Below, in pieces: positions 29,791 through 39,151 of a stretch of 64,000 nucleotides of DNA. The notes under the pieces are model-generated. The model worked only from the letters and a program-made list of their open reading frames with translations, ran no database searches and was not told where the DNA came from. This DNA is from Arthrobacter gandavensis (GTDB lineage Bacteria > Actinomycetota > Actinomycetes > Actinomycetales > Micrococcaceae), in NCBI RefSeq assembly GCF_009192735.1, contig NZ_VTFU01000001.1:62001-126000 (forward strand). The letters run 5' to 3'. The translations under genes were made by a program, and so were the position numbers. Within the stretch, counting starts at the first letter, position 1; every line of letters begins with the position of its first letter.

Positions 29791-30753
29791 ATGGAAACAG
29801 ACAAGCCCGCCGAAGGCAGCGCACCGGCGGCACCGGGACCGGATTCCGCGCCAGTGGACAGCACGGCGGAGTCCGCAGCCGCGGGGGCAGCAGCTGAAGC
29901 GCCGGCCGGGTCCGTCCCCACTCTTGGCGATGTCCTGCTGGCCGCCGAGGAGCTATGGCCGGCTGCACTGGCCGAAGGCTGGGACGCCGTCGGACTGGTG
30001 GCCGGAAGGCCGTCCCGCCCCGTGAAGCGCATCCTGTTTGCCGTGGACCCCACCACCGAGGTGATTGATGAGGCCTTGGAATGGGAAGCGGACCTGCTGC
30101 TGACCCACCATCCGCTGTTCCTCAAGCCGGTCCATTCCGTGGCCGGCACGGGTTTCAAGGGTGACGCGGTCCACCGCCTGATCGAAGGCGGCTGCGCGCT
30201 GCTGACCGTGCACACCAACGGTGACAGCGCCGTCGGCGGCGTCTCTGACGTCCTGGCGGACGCCTTCGGACTCGGAAACGTTGAACCCCTGGTCCGCGCC
30301 GAGGACGGGCTGCCCGAGGAAGGCATCGGCCGGGTGGGGGACCTGCGCGAAGCCACCACCCTCGCGGACTTCGCCAAGCTGGTTTTCAGCATCATGCCCG
30401 CCGTTGCCGGCGGTGTCCGCGTAGCCGGTGATCCGCAGGGAATCGTGCGCCGGGTTGCTGTGTGCGGAGGCGCCGGTGACAGCCTTTTTGATGCGGTTCG
30501 CCGGCATCATGCTGACGTTTACGTCACAGCCGACCTTCGCCACCACCCGGCGTCGGAGGCCAGGGAAGCTGCTGTGAACGGACGGCCGTACCTCATCGAC
30601 GTCTCCCATTTCGGCAGTGAATGGCTGTGGTTGACCCCCGCGGCCAACGCCCTCGAGAACGTCCTCAATGACCAGGGCTTTGCGGCGGAGATCCGGATCA
30701 GCGGCACCAACACCGATCCATGGGACTTTGTGCTGACCCCCGGGCTGAACTGA
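29791..30753 (+). CDS. Nif3-like dinuclear metal centre protein
   Basis: A 320-residue NIF3/YbgI family protein, proposed GTP cyclohydrolase-like metalloprotein; function not settled. Metal ligands: LLTHHPLFLK, HTNGDSAVGGV and the C-terminal DVSHFGSEW. The first 40 residues form an Ala/Pro-rich tail added before the usual start of the fold. It is followed by a coiled-coil zinc-ribbon gene and an RNase H gene, a common actinobacterial order. Confidence 0.92.
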   Translation: METDKPAEGSAPAAPGPDSAPVDSTAESAAAGAAAEAPAGSVPTLGDVLLAAEELWPAALAEGWDAVGLVAGRPSRPVKRILFAVDPTTEVIDEALEWEADLLLTHHPLFLKPVHSVAGTGFKGDAVHRLIEGGCALLTVHTNGDSAVGGVSDVLADAFGLGNVEPLVRAEDGLPEEGIGRVGDLREATTLADFAKLVFSIMPAVAGGVRVAGDPQGIVRRVAVCGGAGDSLFDAVRRHHADVYVTADLRHHPASEAREAAVNGRPYLIDVSHFGSEWLWLTPAANALENVLNDQGFAAEIRISGTNTDPWDFVLTPGLN

Positions 30754-30823
30754 CCCGCGCCCTTGGCATAGGCTAGGGGGAAGAACCGGCCAGGTTGGTG
30801 CGGTCATAGGTGGAGGTTTTTCG

Positions 30824-31564
30824 GTGGCAAAAGCATCGTCGGCGGAGCAGCTGCGGCTGCTCGATTTGCAGGCTCTGGACAGTAATATTCGTAAACTCCG
30901 GAACCGGGCTCGCAGCGTCAGCGACAACTCGGCCATCGCGGATCTGGGAGTACAGCGCGCCGCCGCCCAGAGCATGCTGGTGGCCGCATCCACCGAGGCA
31001 GCGGACGTTGCCCGTGAACTCACCCGCGCCGAGGCCGACGTTGCGTCAGTCGTGGCACGCATTGAGCGCAACCAGAACCACCTGGACAGCGGAAAAGGAA
31101 GCTCCAAGGAACTCACCGCCCTGCAGAGCGAAATGGAGTCGCTGAAGCGCCGCCGCTCCGACCTGGAAGATGTGGAGCTCGAAGTCATGGAGCGCCTCGA
31201 GGCAGCGAAGATCGCCGAGGAGCAGTTCCGGACCGCGGCAAGCGCCCTGGACGCCGAAGTGGCGGTCCTGGAGGAAGCACGCGACGCCGAACTGGCGGAG
31301 ATCGAAGCCGAGCGTGTTGCCGCCGTCGCCGAGCGCGCCGAATTGGCTGCCACCTTTGATCCGGACCTGCTGGCGGTGTACGAGAAGACTCTTGCCAAGA
31401 ATGGCATTGGCGCCGCACGGCTGTTCAACGGAACCTCCGAAGGATCCGGCATGCAGCTGAGCCCCGGGGACCTCGCCGACATTCGGCGTGCCGCCGAGGA
31501 CGACATTGTGTTCTGCCCGGATTCCGGCTGCATCCTGGTGCGTTCCGCCGAGTGGGGCAGCTGA
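30824..31564 (+). CDS. Coiled-coil protein with degenerate C-terminal zinc ribbon
   Basis: A 246-residue, largely alpha-helical protein (residues 5-180 are coiled coil rich in Ala/Glu/Arg). The C-terminus is a C4 zinc-ribbon-like module. Only one Cys pair remains (FCPDSGCILVR); the expected first CxxC is replaced by NGTSEGSGMQL. The family is often encoded between Nif3 and RNase H genes in actinobacteria, function unknown. GTG start with GGAGG seven bases upstream. The next gene begins three bases after its stop. Confidence 0.85.
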   Translation: MAKASSAEQLRLLDLQALDSNIRKLRNRARSVSDNSAIADLGVQRAAAQSMLVAASTEAADVARELTRAEADVASVVARIERNQNHLDSGKGSSKELTALQSEMESLKRRRSDLEDVELEVMERLEAAKIAEEQFRTAASALDAEVAVLEEARDAELAEIEAERVAAVAERAELAATFDPDLLAVYEKTLAKNGIGAARLFNGTSEGSGMQLSPGDLADIRRAAEDDIVFCPDSGCILVRSAEWGS

Positions 31565-31567
31565 TCC

Positions 31568-32713
31568 GTGACCCTGTTTGACCCCTCCGACTCTGCGTTT
31601 GACCCCTCTGGCACTGCCCGTTTGTCCGAAGGCGCCGCTTCTGCCGAAAGCGGGGGTTCTGCCGAAGGCGCCGCTTCTGCCGACAGCGCGGGTTCTTCCG
31701 GCAGTGCCGCTCCCGCCGGCGGGCGGACCGGGACAGGGACCCGCCGGACATTGATTGTGGAGGCCGACGGCGGCTCCCGCGGCAACCCGGGGCACGCCGG
31801 CTACGGCGCGCTGGTCCGAGACCCGGACACCGGCGCCATCCTGGCGGAAAAGGCCGAGTACATCGGCAAGGCGTCAAACAACGTTGCCGAGTACTCCGGA
31901 CTGCTCGCAGCCCTGGAAATGGCCCACGAGATTGATCCCGACTGCTGGATCCTCGCGAAGATGGACTCCAAGCTCGTGGTGGAGCAGATGAGCGGCCGCT
32001 GGAAAATCAAGCACGAGGACATGCAGCGGCTCGCCGCCAAGGCGCGCGGGGTCGTCAACCCGCGGAGGGTGAAGTACCAGTGGATTCCGCGTGAGCTGAA
32101 CAAGGACGCGGACCGGCTCTCCAACGAAGCCATGGACGCCGGCATGGCCGGAGTTCCCTGGGCGCACAAGGGCGGCCTGGCCCTCCAGGGCGGGGCGGCC
32201 TTCGCCGCTTCGGGCCCAGAAGCCGGGACTGCCACCACGGGGACCTCGACTGCCGCCACGGAGACCGGGACTGCCGCCGGGCAGGCCGGGCAAACCCGGG
32301 AACTCCCCGTGGAACCGCCGGCACCGACCGGACGGATCCACCACACGGAGATCTGGGTCCGGGACTTTCCCGCAGCCGAAGCGTCCCTGGGCTGGCTGCT
32401 GGAGCGGGTGGGCTACCTGCGCGCCGACTCCTGGGACAACGGGGCGAAATGGCAGGGCGCTGACGGGTATGTGGTGATTGAAGCCGGACCCGATGTGCTG
32501 GACGCAGCCCATGAGCGCCGCCGTCCCGGGGTCAACCACTTGGCGTTCCACGCTGGGGAGCGGCCAAACGTTGACCTGCTGGTCCGCCGGGCGGCAAGCC
32601 ACGGCTGGACGCTGCTCTTTGCCGACAGGCATCCGCACGCCGGCGGGCAGAACCACTACGCTGCCTACCTTGAAAACGCCGAGGGTTTCGAAGTGGAGCT
32701 TGTGGCGGACTAG
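31568..32713 (+). CDS. RNase HI-VOC (glyoxalase-fold) fusion protein
   Basis: A 381-residue fusion. Residues 1-58 are a Ser/Ala/Gly-rich tail. Residues 60-200 are an RNase HI-like domain with the acidic quartet in VEADGGSRGNPG, NVAEYSGLLAA, KMDSKLVVEQ and NKDADRLSNEA. A Thr/Ala-rich linker (about 215-250) leads to a VOC/glyoxalase-type domain (RIHHTEIWVRDF, GVNHLAFHAG, NHYAAYLENAEGFEVELV). Many actinobacteria fuse this RNase H to a histidine phosphatase; here the partner is different. GTG start three bases after the previous stop. The stop overlaps yaaA tail to tail. Confidence 0.85.
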   Translation: MTLFDPSDSAFDPSGTARLSEGAASAESGGSAEGAASADSAGSSGSAAPAGGRTGTGTRRTLIVEADGGSRGNPGHAGYGALVRDPDTGAILAEKAEYIGKASNNVAEYSGLLAALEMAHEIDPDCWILAKMDSKLVVEQMSGRWKIKHEDMQRLAAKARGVVNPRRVKYQWIPRELNKDADRLSNEAMDAGMAGVPWAHKGGLALQGGAAFAASGPEAGTATTGTSTAATETGTAAGQAGQTRELPVEPPAPTGRIHHTEIWVRDFPAAEASLGWLLERVGYLRADSWDNGAKWQGADGYVVIEAGPDVLDAAHERRRPGVNHLAFHAGERPNVDLLVRRAASHGWTLLFADRHPHAGGQNHYAAYLENAEGFEVELVAD

Positions 32714-33471
32714 GACAGGATGATGTTGAGCTGGAACGGCTTGCGGGCCGTGGCCGGCACCAGCTCTGCATCCCACTTTTCCTGAGCAGCTGCCAGCAGC
32801 TGTTCGGCGGTGGCGGGGTCGTCGCCGCCGCGCGTGATCAGATGCCGGGCAAGTTCTCCGCGCGTGTGCTTGGCGAAGTGTGAGACCACAGTGCGTTTCC
32901 CGTTGCGCATTTGGAAAACGTTGACGGCGGCCGCCATGGAGGGTTCCGGCGCCCACGCAGCAGAGTAGGTGCTGGACCGGCAGTCGACCACCAGATGCCC
33001 GGCCGAGTACTCGTCCAGGACCCCGCCCAGGTGTTTCTTCCAGAAGGTCGCCAGCTTGCCGGTCTCCGGCAGTTTCACGGCCATGGAGAGCCGGTATGCG
33101 GGAATCGGATCACTGAAGCCCAGGGCGCCCCACAATCCGGAGATCACGACGACGGCGGCGTCGGCTTTGGCCTGCTGGGCGGGAGTCATCTCCGCGTAGC
33201 CGAGGGCGTCGTACAGCACGCCTGAATAGATGCGGTGTGCCGGGGCGCAGGGCTCATCATGGAGAACGGTGTTGCGGCGCACCTCAGCGGCCAAGGACGG
33301 GCCCACGCCCAGGACCGCGTGGGCGTCGCCGGCGCTGCTGGCATCTGCCAGGGCGGCGAGGACCTTTTTCCGCGCGTCCGTGAGGTCGGGGAAATGCAGC
33401 TTGTCGGGGTCAAAACCGGAACCCGGGGCAGCCGGGGTTTTTCCTTCGGAGGGAGGCAGCAGAATCAACAC
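32710..33471 (-). CDS. yaaA: Peroxide stress protein YaaA
   Basis: A 253-residue YaaA/DUF328 protein. YaaA limits Fenton chemistry and iron under peroxide stress in E. coli (family knowledge). Visible: LLPPSEGKT at the N-terminus, YSGVLYDALGY, VISGLWGALGFSDPIPAYRL and VSHFAKHTRGELARHL. GTG 33471 was preferred, with AGGA seven bases upstream; TTG 33474 is equally possible. It overlaps the RNase H-VOC gene by four bases at the 3' ends. Confidence 0.94.
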   Translation of the reverse strand: MLILLPPSEGKTPAAPGSGFDPDKLHFPDLTDARKKVLAALADASSAGDAHAVLGVGPSLAAEVRRNTVLHDEPCAPAHRIYSGVLYDALGYAEMTPAQQAKADAAVVVISGLWGALGFSDPIPAYRLSMAVKLPETGKLATFWKKHLGGVLDEYSAGHLVVDCRSSTYSAAWAPEPSMAAAVNVFQMRNGKRTVVSHFAKHTRGELARHLITRGGDDPATAEQLLAAAQEKWDAELVPATARKPFQLNIILS

Positions 33472-33556
33472 CAATTAATCCTACGCGAGGGCCGTGGGCT
33501 CTCCAGCCGGGTGCGGTGAACCGGGGGAACCAAGCGGAGGCGGTAGCATTGATGCT

Positions 33557-33971
33557 GGACGGGTTGGCCAGGCGATCGCGTTGGTTCCTTTTTTCGAAAG
33601 GGTGCCGCCGAGGAAAGTCCGGGCTCCGCAGAGCAGGGTGGTGGGTAACGCCCACTCGGGGAAACCCGCAGGCCAGTGCCACAGAAAAGAAACCGCCGCA
33701 TGCAGTTTCCCGCTCTTTGCGGGAGTTACTGCCCAGCGGTAAGGGTGAAAAGGTGGTGTAAGAGACCACCAGCGTTCCGGGTGACCGGAACGGCTAGGTA
33801 AACCCCACCCGGAGCAAGGCCATACAGGACACGTTTGAGGGCTGCTCGCCCGATGTGTCCGGGTAGGCCGCTTGAGGGCGCCGGCGACGGCGTTCCTAGA
33901 TGGATGATTGCCGCCTCCGGCCCGGTAACGGTCCGGAGATACAAAACCCGGCTTATCGGCCAACCCGTCCC
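33557..33971 (+). ncRNA. rnpB: RNase P RNA, type A
   Basis: Catalytic RNA that matures tRNA 5' ends. Visible: the terminal P1 pairing GACGGGTTGGCC/GGCCAACCCGTC, the conserved GAGGAAAGTCCGGGCT near 33609, the CAGTGCCACAGAAA block near 33674, and the AGGGTGAAAAGGTGG and TAAACCCC segments. About 415 nt, normal for an actinobacterial type A RNA. Confidence 0.95.
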
Positions 33972-34098
33972 TCAAACGCCGCACAGGTACAAACCCGGGA
34001 ACTCCCCGGGCACAAGAGTGCGGCGGCCCTAACGCCGGTTTTTCCGCAGGATTTGCGAAAGACTGCCTCAAGCAGCGTGGCGCCGAAGGTGCCGGGTC

Positions 34099-34104
34099 TA
34101 TTCT
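34099..34104 (+). promoter_or_regulatory. Candidate -10 box of a leaderless MFS mRNA
   Basis: TATTCT ends six bases before ATG 34111 and no ribosome-binding site lies between. This is the spacing expected for leaderless transcription in actinobacteria. Confidence 0.4.
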
Positions 34105-34110
34105 GTGGCA

Positions 34111-35385
34111 ATGTCCCGAATGATGACAAAGCCAAGACCGCTGGTGGTCCGCAACGCGAATTTCCGTGCGTTGTGGGTTTCATCAACGGCGGGAATCTTC
34201 GGCACATCCGTGGCGGCGGTGGCCCTTCCCCTGATCGCCGCAGTGGAATTGAATGCCACCGACTTCGCCGTGGCGGCCCTTTCCGGCGTGGGTTTCCTTC
34301 CGTGGCTTTTGTTTGGCCTGCCCATCGGCGCCCTGGTGGACCGGTACCGGCGCAAACCCGTGGTGATGGCTGCGCTGGTGCTGAGGATCTCAGTGCTTCT
34401 GTCCCTGCCCGTGGCGTTTTGGCTGGACCGGCTCACCGTCACCCAATTGTTCGTGGTGTCCTTTCTGTCCGGCCTGGCAGCGGTATTCTCCATGCTGGCC
34501 GAGTCGGCGCTGCTGCCGCGGGCCGTGCCCCGCGAGGAACTGATCGAAGGCAACGGGATGATGACGGGCTCAGCGGCCTCCGCCGACGCCGTCGGGCGCA
34601 GCGCGGGCGGCTGGCTGACCGGGGTGTGGGGCGCATCGAACTCCCTCCTGCTGCAGGTGGGCGCGTCCGCGGTGTCCCTGGTATCCGTCGCCTCCCTGAA
34701 AGTTTCCGAAACGGTCTCTGCACCAAGCGCCCCCAGCCGGATCTTCCGGGACATGGGCGACGGACTGCGCTACAGCTTCAGCACGGCACCGCTGCGGACC
34801 ATTCTCCTCGTCGGTGCCCTCTGGAACCTGGGCGGGGCGATTGTGGTCTCCCTGATGGTGATCCTCGTGGTGCGCACACTGGGGGAGTCGGGAGCAATGC
34901 TGGGATTCCTGACCGCTTCCACCGCACTGGGCGGCACGCTGGGCGGGCTGACGGTTACCCGGGCCACGCGCCGCTGGGGTTCCGGAACCGTTTGGCGTTT
35001 TTCGATGATCCCCGCAGTGCTCGGCTATGCCAGCCTGCTGCTGATGACCCCGGGCTGGGGCCTGGTTCCCGGGTTTGTCGGCCTGATCCTGGCCGGATAC
35101 GCCATTGCCATGAACGTAGTTGTCTCCACCAGTTTCCGCCAGCGCGTCTGTCCTCCGGGCATGCTGGGCAGGCTGGGGTCAGCCTCCCGCATGGTGACCT
35201 GGGGAATGCTCGCCATTGCAGGCGTCATTGGGGGAGTCCTCGTGGACTTGCTCGGTGTCCGCGGCGCCATCACCGCCGGCCTCTGCATTGCTGTCCTGGC
35301 ACCGGCCGTGGCAGCCTTCGGCCCGCTGCGCAGCATTAAGCATCTGGAGGATCTGGAGCCCGTCCCGGCAGAGACGACAGCCTAG
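34111..35385 (+). CDS. MFS transporter
   Basis: A 424-residue major facilitator protein with about 12 hydrophobic segments and the loop motif GALVDRYRRKPVVM between TM2 and TM3. It resembles the MFS_3/enterobactin-exporter-like drug exporters; substrate unknown. ATG 34111 was preferred (GTG 34105 is in frame) because of the -10-like box six bases upstream. It lies between rnpB and gap with no obvious functional partner. Confidence 0.9.
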   Translation: MSRMMTKPRPLVVRNANFRALWVSSTAGIFGTSVAAVALPLIAAVELNATDFAVAALSGVGFLPWLLFGLPIGALVDRYRRKPVVMAALVLRISVLLSLPVAFWLDRLTVTQLFVVSFLSGLAAVFSMLAESALLPRAVPREELIEGNGMMTGSAASADAVGRSAGGWLTGVWGASNSLLLQVGASAVSLVSVASLKVSETVSAPSAPSRIFRDMGDGLRYSFSTAPLRTILLVGALWNLGGAIVVSLMVILVVRTLGESGAMLGFLTASTALGGTLGGLTVTRATRRWGSGTVWRFSMIPAVLGYASLLLMTPGWGLVPGFVGLILAGYAIAMNVVVSTSFRQRVCPPGMLGRLGSASRMVTWGMLAIAGVIGGVLVDLLGVRGAITAGLCIAVLAPAVAAFGPLRSIKHLEDLEPVPAETTA

Positions 35386-35599
35386 AACAGGCAATCCATG
35401 TGATGAACATCTCCTGCAGAGTGCGGATGTGTCACGTGTGTCCTAATACACTTGGATGGACCGAGGCGCGGGATATCCGCTGCCTCGGATGCACGTCGCA
35501 CGTCCGCCGGTCCTGCAGCCATGAGCCGCAGCGCACCGCGGCGCAGTGGCATGACCAACCGGCACAGAGCAGTGCCGGCTGAGAGAAGGATGTGAAATC

Positions 35600-37066
35600 T
35601 TGAGCCAGTTCTCCGATGCCTGCCTTGATACCTGGATGGACCGTGAGGCCATCGCCGAGGCAATGATTCCGCTGATCGGGCGGCTGTACCGGGAAAACAG
35701 CGTGGTCACTTCGGTTTATGGGCGGCCGCTGGTGAACCGCTCAGTCATCGACATTCTCAAGGCGCACCGTTTCGCCCGGCAGATCGACGAGGTGGAGCTC
35801 CCGGTTTCTGACACGTTCCCGCTGCTGCAGGCGCTGTCCGAGCTTGAACTCGGCGCGGCTTCCATTGACCTGGCCCGCCTGAGCCTGAAGTACAAGTCCG
35901 AAGGCAACGGCACCGACCTGGTCGAGTTCCTCCGCGCCGAGCTGGCCGAAGTGGCCGGCAGGCACGGTGCCGATGAACGCACCAGCACCGACGTCGTCCT
36001 CTACGGCTTTGGCCGCATCGGCCGCCTGCTCGCCCGCATCCTTATCGACCACGCCGGCGGCGGCCAGGGCCTGCGCCTGCGCGCCATCGTGGTGCGCAAG
36101 GGCTCGGATAATGACCTGGTCAAGCGTGCGTCGCTGCTGCGCCGCGACTCGGTCCATGGTGCCTTTGACGGAACCATCACTGTGGATGAGGAGAAGAACA
36201 CGATCCTCGCCAACGGCACGCTGATCCAGGTCATCTACTCCAATGACCCGGCCAGCGTGGATTACACCGCCTACGGCATCAACAACGCCGTGGTGGTGGA
36301 CAACACGGGCCGCTGGCGCGATGAAGAGGGACTGTCCCAGCATCTGGCCGCCAAGGGTGTGGCCCGCGTTCTGCTCACGGCTCCGGGCAAGGGCAGCCTG
36401 AAGAATATTGTGCATGGCATCAACCACCAGTCCATCACCGACGACGACAGGATCATCACCGCGGCGTCCTGCACCACCAACGCCATTACTCCGGTGCTGA
36501 AGGTCCTCAACGACAAGTACGGGATCATCCACGGCCATGTGGAAACGGTGCACTCGTTCACGAATGACCAGAACCTCATCGACAACTTCCACAAGGGTGA
36601 TCGCCGCGGCCGTTCCGCCGCACTGAACATGGTCATCACGGAAACCGGTGCCGCCAAGGCCGTGGCCAAGGCCCTGCCGGAGCTGGCGGGCAAGCTCAGC
36701 GGCAACGCCATCCGCGTGCCCACCCCTGATGTGTCGATGGCGATCCTGAACCTGAACTTCGAGACGTCCACCACCAAGGACGAAATCAACGCGTTCCTGC
36801 GGGAAACGTCGCTGAACTCGGACCTGCACAAGCAGATCGACTACATCGATTCGCCGGAGGTGGTATCCACCGACTTCGTGGGATCCAAGCGCGCCGGCAT
36901 CGTGGACGGCCTGGCCACCATTTCCAACGGCAAGAACGCCGTCCTCTACGTCTGGTACGACAACGAGTTTGGCTACAGCTGCCAGGTCATCCGCGTGCTG
37001 GAGGAAATGGCGCATGTAAACCCGCCGGCCTACCCGCGGGTTGAGGAGCTGGCAGCCTCGCTCTAA
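35600..37066 (+). CDS. gapB: Glyceraldehyde-3-phosphate dehydrogenase, long form (GapB-like)
   Basis: A 488-residue GAPDH with a ~130-residue N-terminal extension, as in corynebacterial GapB. NAD-binding YGFGRIGRLLARI near residue 134, the catalytic Cys in ITAASCTTNAITPV, sugar-phosphate region HSFTNDQNLID and the C-terminal WYDNEFGYSCQV. The long type works mainly in the gluconeogenic direction in Corynebacterium (established knowledge); extending that here is inference. TTG start with AGAAGGA about ten bases upstream. 214 bp of control region precede it. Confidence 0.94.
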   Translation: MSQFSDACLDTWMDREAIAEAMIPLIGRLYRENSVVTSVYGRPLVNRSVIDILKAHRFARQIDEVELPVSDTFPLLQALSELELGAASIDLARLSLKYKSEGNGTDLVEFLRAELAEVAGRHGADERTSTDVVLYGFGRIGRLLARILIDHAGGGQGLRLRAIVVRKGSDNDLVKRASLLRRDSVHGAFDGTITVDEEKNTILANGTLIQVIYSNDPASVDYTAYGINNAVVVDNTGRWRDEEGLSQHLAAKGVARVLLTAPGKGSLKNIVHGINHQSITDDDRIITAASCTTNAITPVLKVLNDKYGIIHGHVETVHSFTNDQNLIDNFHKGDRRGRSAALNMVITETGAAKAVAKALPELAGKLSGNAIRVPTPDVSMAILNLNFETSTTKDEINAFLRETSLNSDLHKQIDYIDSPEVVSTDFVGSKRAGIVDGLATISNGKNAVLYVWYDNEFGYSCQVIRVLEEMAHVNPPAYPRVEELAASL

Positions 37067-37091
37067 GCGGGTTCACCGCTGAACCACCAAA

Positions 37092-37137
37092 CAGCGGAAG
37101 GTGCGCTTCCCCGCGGCGGGAAGCGCACCTTCTGCTG
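37092..37137. terminator. Bidirectional terminator between gap and def
   Basis: AAGGTGCGCTTCCC pairs with GGGAAGCGCACCTT around CGCGGC, with outer CAGC/GCTG pairing. Convergent genes on both sides. Confidence 0.88.
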
Positions 37138-37178
37138 GTTAAGCGGTGTTTTTGGGGGAGCTGTGGGGACGAAAGGGC

Positions 37179-37751
37179 TTAGTGGCCGAACGGGTCGGGG
37201 TCCACGCCGGGCATCCAGGTCAGGCCGGGAACATTCCAACCGTTGGCCTTGATGGCCTTCCGGGCCTTGCGGCTCCAGCGGTCGTTCAGCTTGTCCACGT
37301 ACAGCTTGCCGTCCAAATGGTCGTACTCATGCTGCAGGACCCTGGCAAACCAACCGGTGGCCTCGAACTCCAGCGGTTTTCCGTTTTCGTCAAAACCGGA
37401 GATCCTGACCCAATCGGCGCGGTTGACGGGGAAATTCTCCCCGGGCACCGACAGGCATCCCTCGGCGTCCTCTTCCGGGTCCGGGGCGGACCCGGGCACC
37501 TTGGACGTGATGAGCACTGGATTGATGACGACGCCGCGGTCCGGTGCGTCGTCGTCGTTCTGGTACGCAAAGGTGAACAGCCGCAGTCCCACGCCCACCT
37601 GCGTTGCCGCCAGGCCCACGCCGTTGGCCACGTCCATGGTTTCGTACATGTCGGCAACCAGGGTGCGCAGTTCGTCGTCGAACTTTTCCACCGGAAGGGC
37701 CCGGCGGTGCAGAACAGGTTCGCCGTGAATAACAATGGGACGGACGGTCAT
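37179..37751 (-). CDS. def: Peptide deformylase
   Basis: Removes the formyl group from nascent peptides. All three motifs are present: [16 protein letters not shown] (metal Cys) and QHEYDHLDG (metal His residues and catalytic Glu). 190 residues, ATG start. It lies 45 bp downstream of an acyl-CoA dehydrogenase on the same strand. Confidence 0.97.
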   Translation of the reverse strand: MTVRPIVIHGEPVLHRRALPVEKFDDELRTLVADMYETMDVANGVGLAATQVGVGLRLFTFAYQNDDDAPDRGVVINPVLITSKVPGSAPDPEEDAEGCLSVPGENFPVNRADWVRISGFDENGKPLEFEATGWFARVLQHEYDHLDGKLYVDKLNDRWSRKARKAIKANGWNVPGLTWMPGVDPDPFGH

Positions 37752-37796
37752 TGCTGGTCTTTCTCTAGGTCGGATGGTGTGGGGCAGGGGCGGGTG

Positions 37797-38954
37797 CTAA
37801 GCGGTGATGCGACGGCCGATAACCTCGCGCATGATTTCGGAGGTGCCGCCGAAGATGGTCAGCAGCCGGGCGGCGAGGAACGCCTGCGCCACCGGGTACT
37901 CCAAGATGTAGCCGTAGCCGCCATGCAGCTGCAGGCAGCGGTCGGTGATGGACTTGACCCGTTCACTGGCCCACAGCTTGGCCTTCGCGGCGGAGACGGC
38001 GTCCAGCTTGCCCTCATTGAACGCCAGGATGGCCGAGTCCACGTAGGCCTCGGTCACCTCCACCTCGGTGAGGATGTCAGCCAGGGCAAACCTGGTGTTC
38101 TGGAAGTCCGCCACGCGTTCGCCGAAGGCGTTGCGTTCCTTCGTGTACTGCACCGTGGCTTCGTAGATCTGCCGGGCGACGGCGGAGGACGCGACGGCGA
38201 TGGCTAGCCGCCCCTGCGGGAGCTGGCCCGCGGCGTACTCCAGCCCGCGGCCCACTTCGCCCACCAGGTTGCCCTCGGGGATCAGAACGTTGTCGAAAAA
38301 GAGTTCGGCGGTGTCGGATGCCTTCAGGCCCATCTTGTCCAGCTGGCCGCCGGTTTTGTAGCCCTCGGTCTTTTCCACCATGAACATGCTGAAGGAATCC
38401 CTGCCCCCGCGGCCGGTGCTGCCGTCCGTGCGGGCCAGAACCAGTGAGGCGTCGCCGCTGATGCCGTTGCCGATGAACGTCTTCTGGCCGTTCAGGCGCC
38501 AGCCGCCGTCGTCGCCGCGCACTGCCTTGGTGCGGATGCCGCGCAGGTCGCTGCCCGCTCCCGGCTCGGTCCAGGCGACGGAGGTGACAATCCCGCCGCT
38601 GACCATGCCGGGCAGAAAGCGTTCCTTGAGGCTGTCCGAGCCGTAGGCCAGCAGGTGGGGGAGGACCATGTCATCGTGCAGGTGGAAGGCCAGGCCGACG
38701 GCGAGGTGGTTGGCCTTGGCGAATTCCTCGTCCAGGACTGCGCGGTAGCGGTAATCGGGCATGCCGGCGCCGCCGAATTCCTCCGGAACAGCCAGGCCCA
38801 GCAGGCCCTGTTCGCCGGCCGCCGTCCACAGCTGCCGGGGCATCATGTGCTCGGCATCCCACTTCGCGTACCCGGGGGCAACCTCGCGGGAGTTGAACTC
38901 CCGGGCGAGGTCGCGGAAAAGCTCATGGTCTTCTTCGAACAATCTGCGCTCCAA
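37797..38954 (-). CDS. Acyl-CoA dehydrogenase
   Basis: A 385-residue FAD enzyme oxidising acyl-CoA thioesters. Signatures: SVAWTEPGAGSDLRGI (FAD-binding), NGQKTFIGNG, QLHGGYGYILEYPVAQAF and the C-terminal FGGTSEIMREVI. The exact chain length or branched substrate cannot be read from sequence. TTG start at 38954. No other beta-oxidation genes are adjacent. Confidence 0.93.
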   Translation of the reverse strand: MERRLFEEDHELFRDLAREFNSREVAPGYAKWDAEHMMPRQLWTAAGEQGLLGLAVPEEFGGAGMPDYRYRAVLDEEFAKANHLAVGLAFHLHDDMVLPHLLAYGSDSLKERFLPGMVSGGIVTSVAWTEPGAGSDLRGIRTKAVRGDDGGWRLNGQKTFIGNGISGDASLVLARTDGSTGRGGRDSFSMFMVEKTEGYKTGGQLDKMGLKASDTAELFFDNVLIPEGNLVGEVGRGLEYAAGQLPQGRLAIAVASSAVARQIYEATVQYTKERNAFGERVADFQNTRFALADILTEVEVTEAYVDSAILAFNEGKLDAVSAAKAKLWASERVKSITDRCLQLHGGYGYILEYPVAQAFLAARLLTIFGGTSEIMREVIGRRITA

Positions 38955-39050
38955 GGCGGCGTCTCCTCATATGCTGGCCACCCAACGTTGCGGTGGCCAT
39001 GTTGTTTCAGTGGCTGTGGTGGCGCTTCGGGTGCTCGGGACGGCGTGCGG

Positions 39051-39088
39051 CACCTGATTACAGTCAAACCACCTGATTACAGTCAAAC
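39051..39088. repeat. Perfect 19-bp tandem duplication
   Basis: CACCTGATTACAGTCAAAC occurs twice back to back, immediately before the tRNA-His terminator hairpin. AT-richer than its surroundings. No function is apparent. Confidence 0.9.
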
Positions 39089-39092
39089 ACAG

Positions 39093-39127
39093 CAAAGGCC
39101 GCCCCGAATTAACCGGGGCGGCCTTTG
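39093..39127. terminator. Terminator downstream of tRNA-His
   Basis: CAAAGGCCGCCCCG pairs perfectly with CGGGGCGGCCTTTG around AATTAAC. It lies 25 bases past the tRNA 3' end on the minus strand. Confidence 0.88.
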
Positions 39128-39151
39128 GGAAGCTGGACCTGCCAACCTCAT

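Noticed and set aside
33900-35339. A 479-codon open frame overlapping the rnpB 3' end and the MFS gene
   Set aside because: It reads through part of RNase P RNA and then runs out of frame through the transporter; the Arg/Gly/Pro-rich translation has no domain signature.
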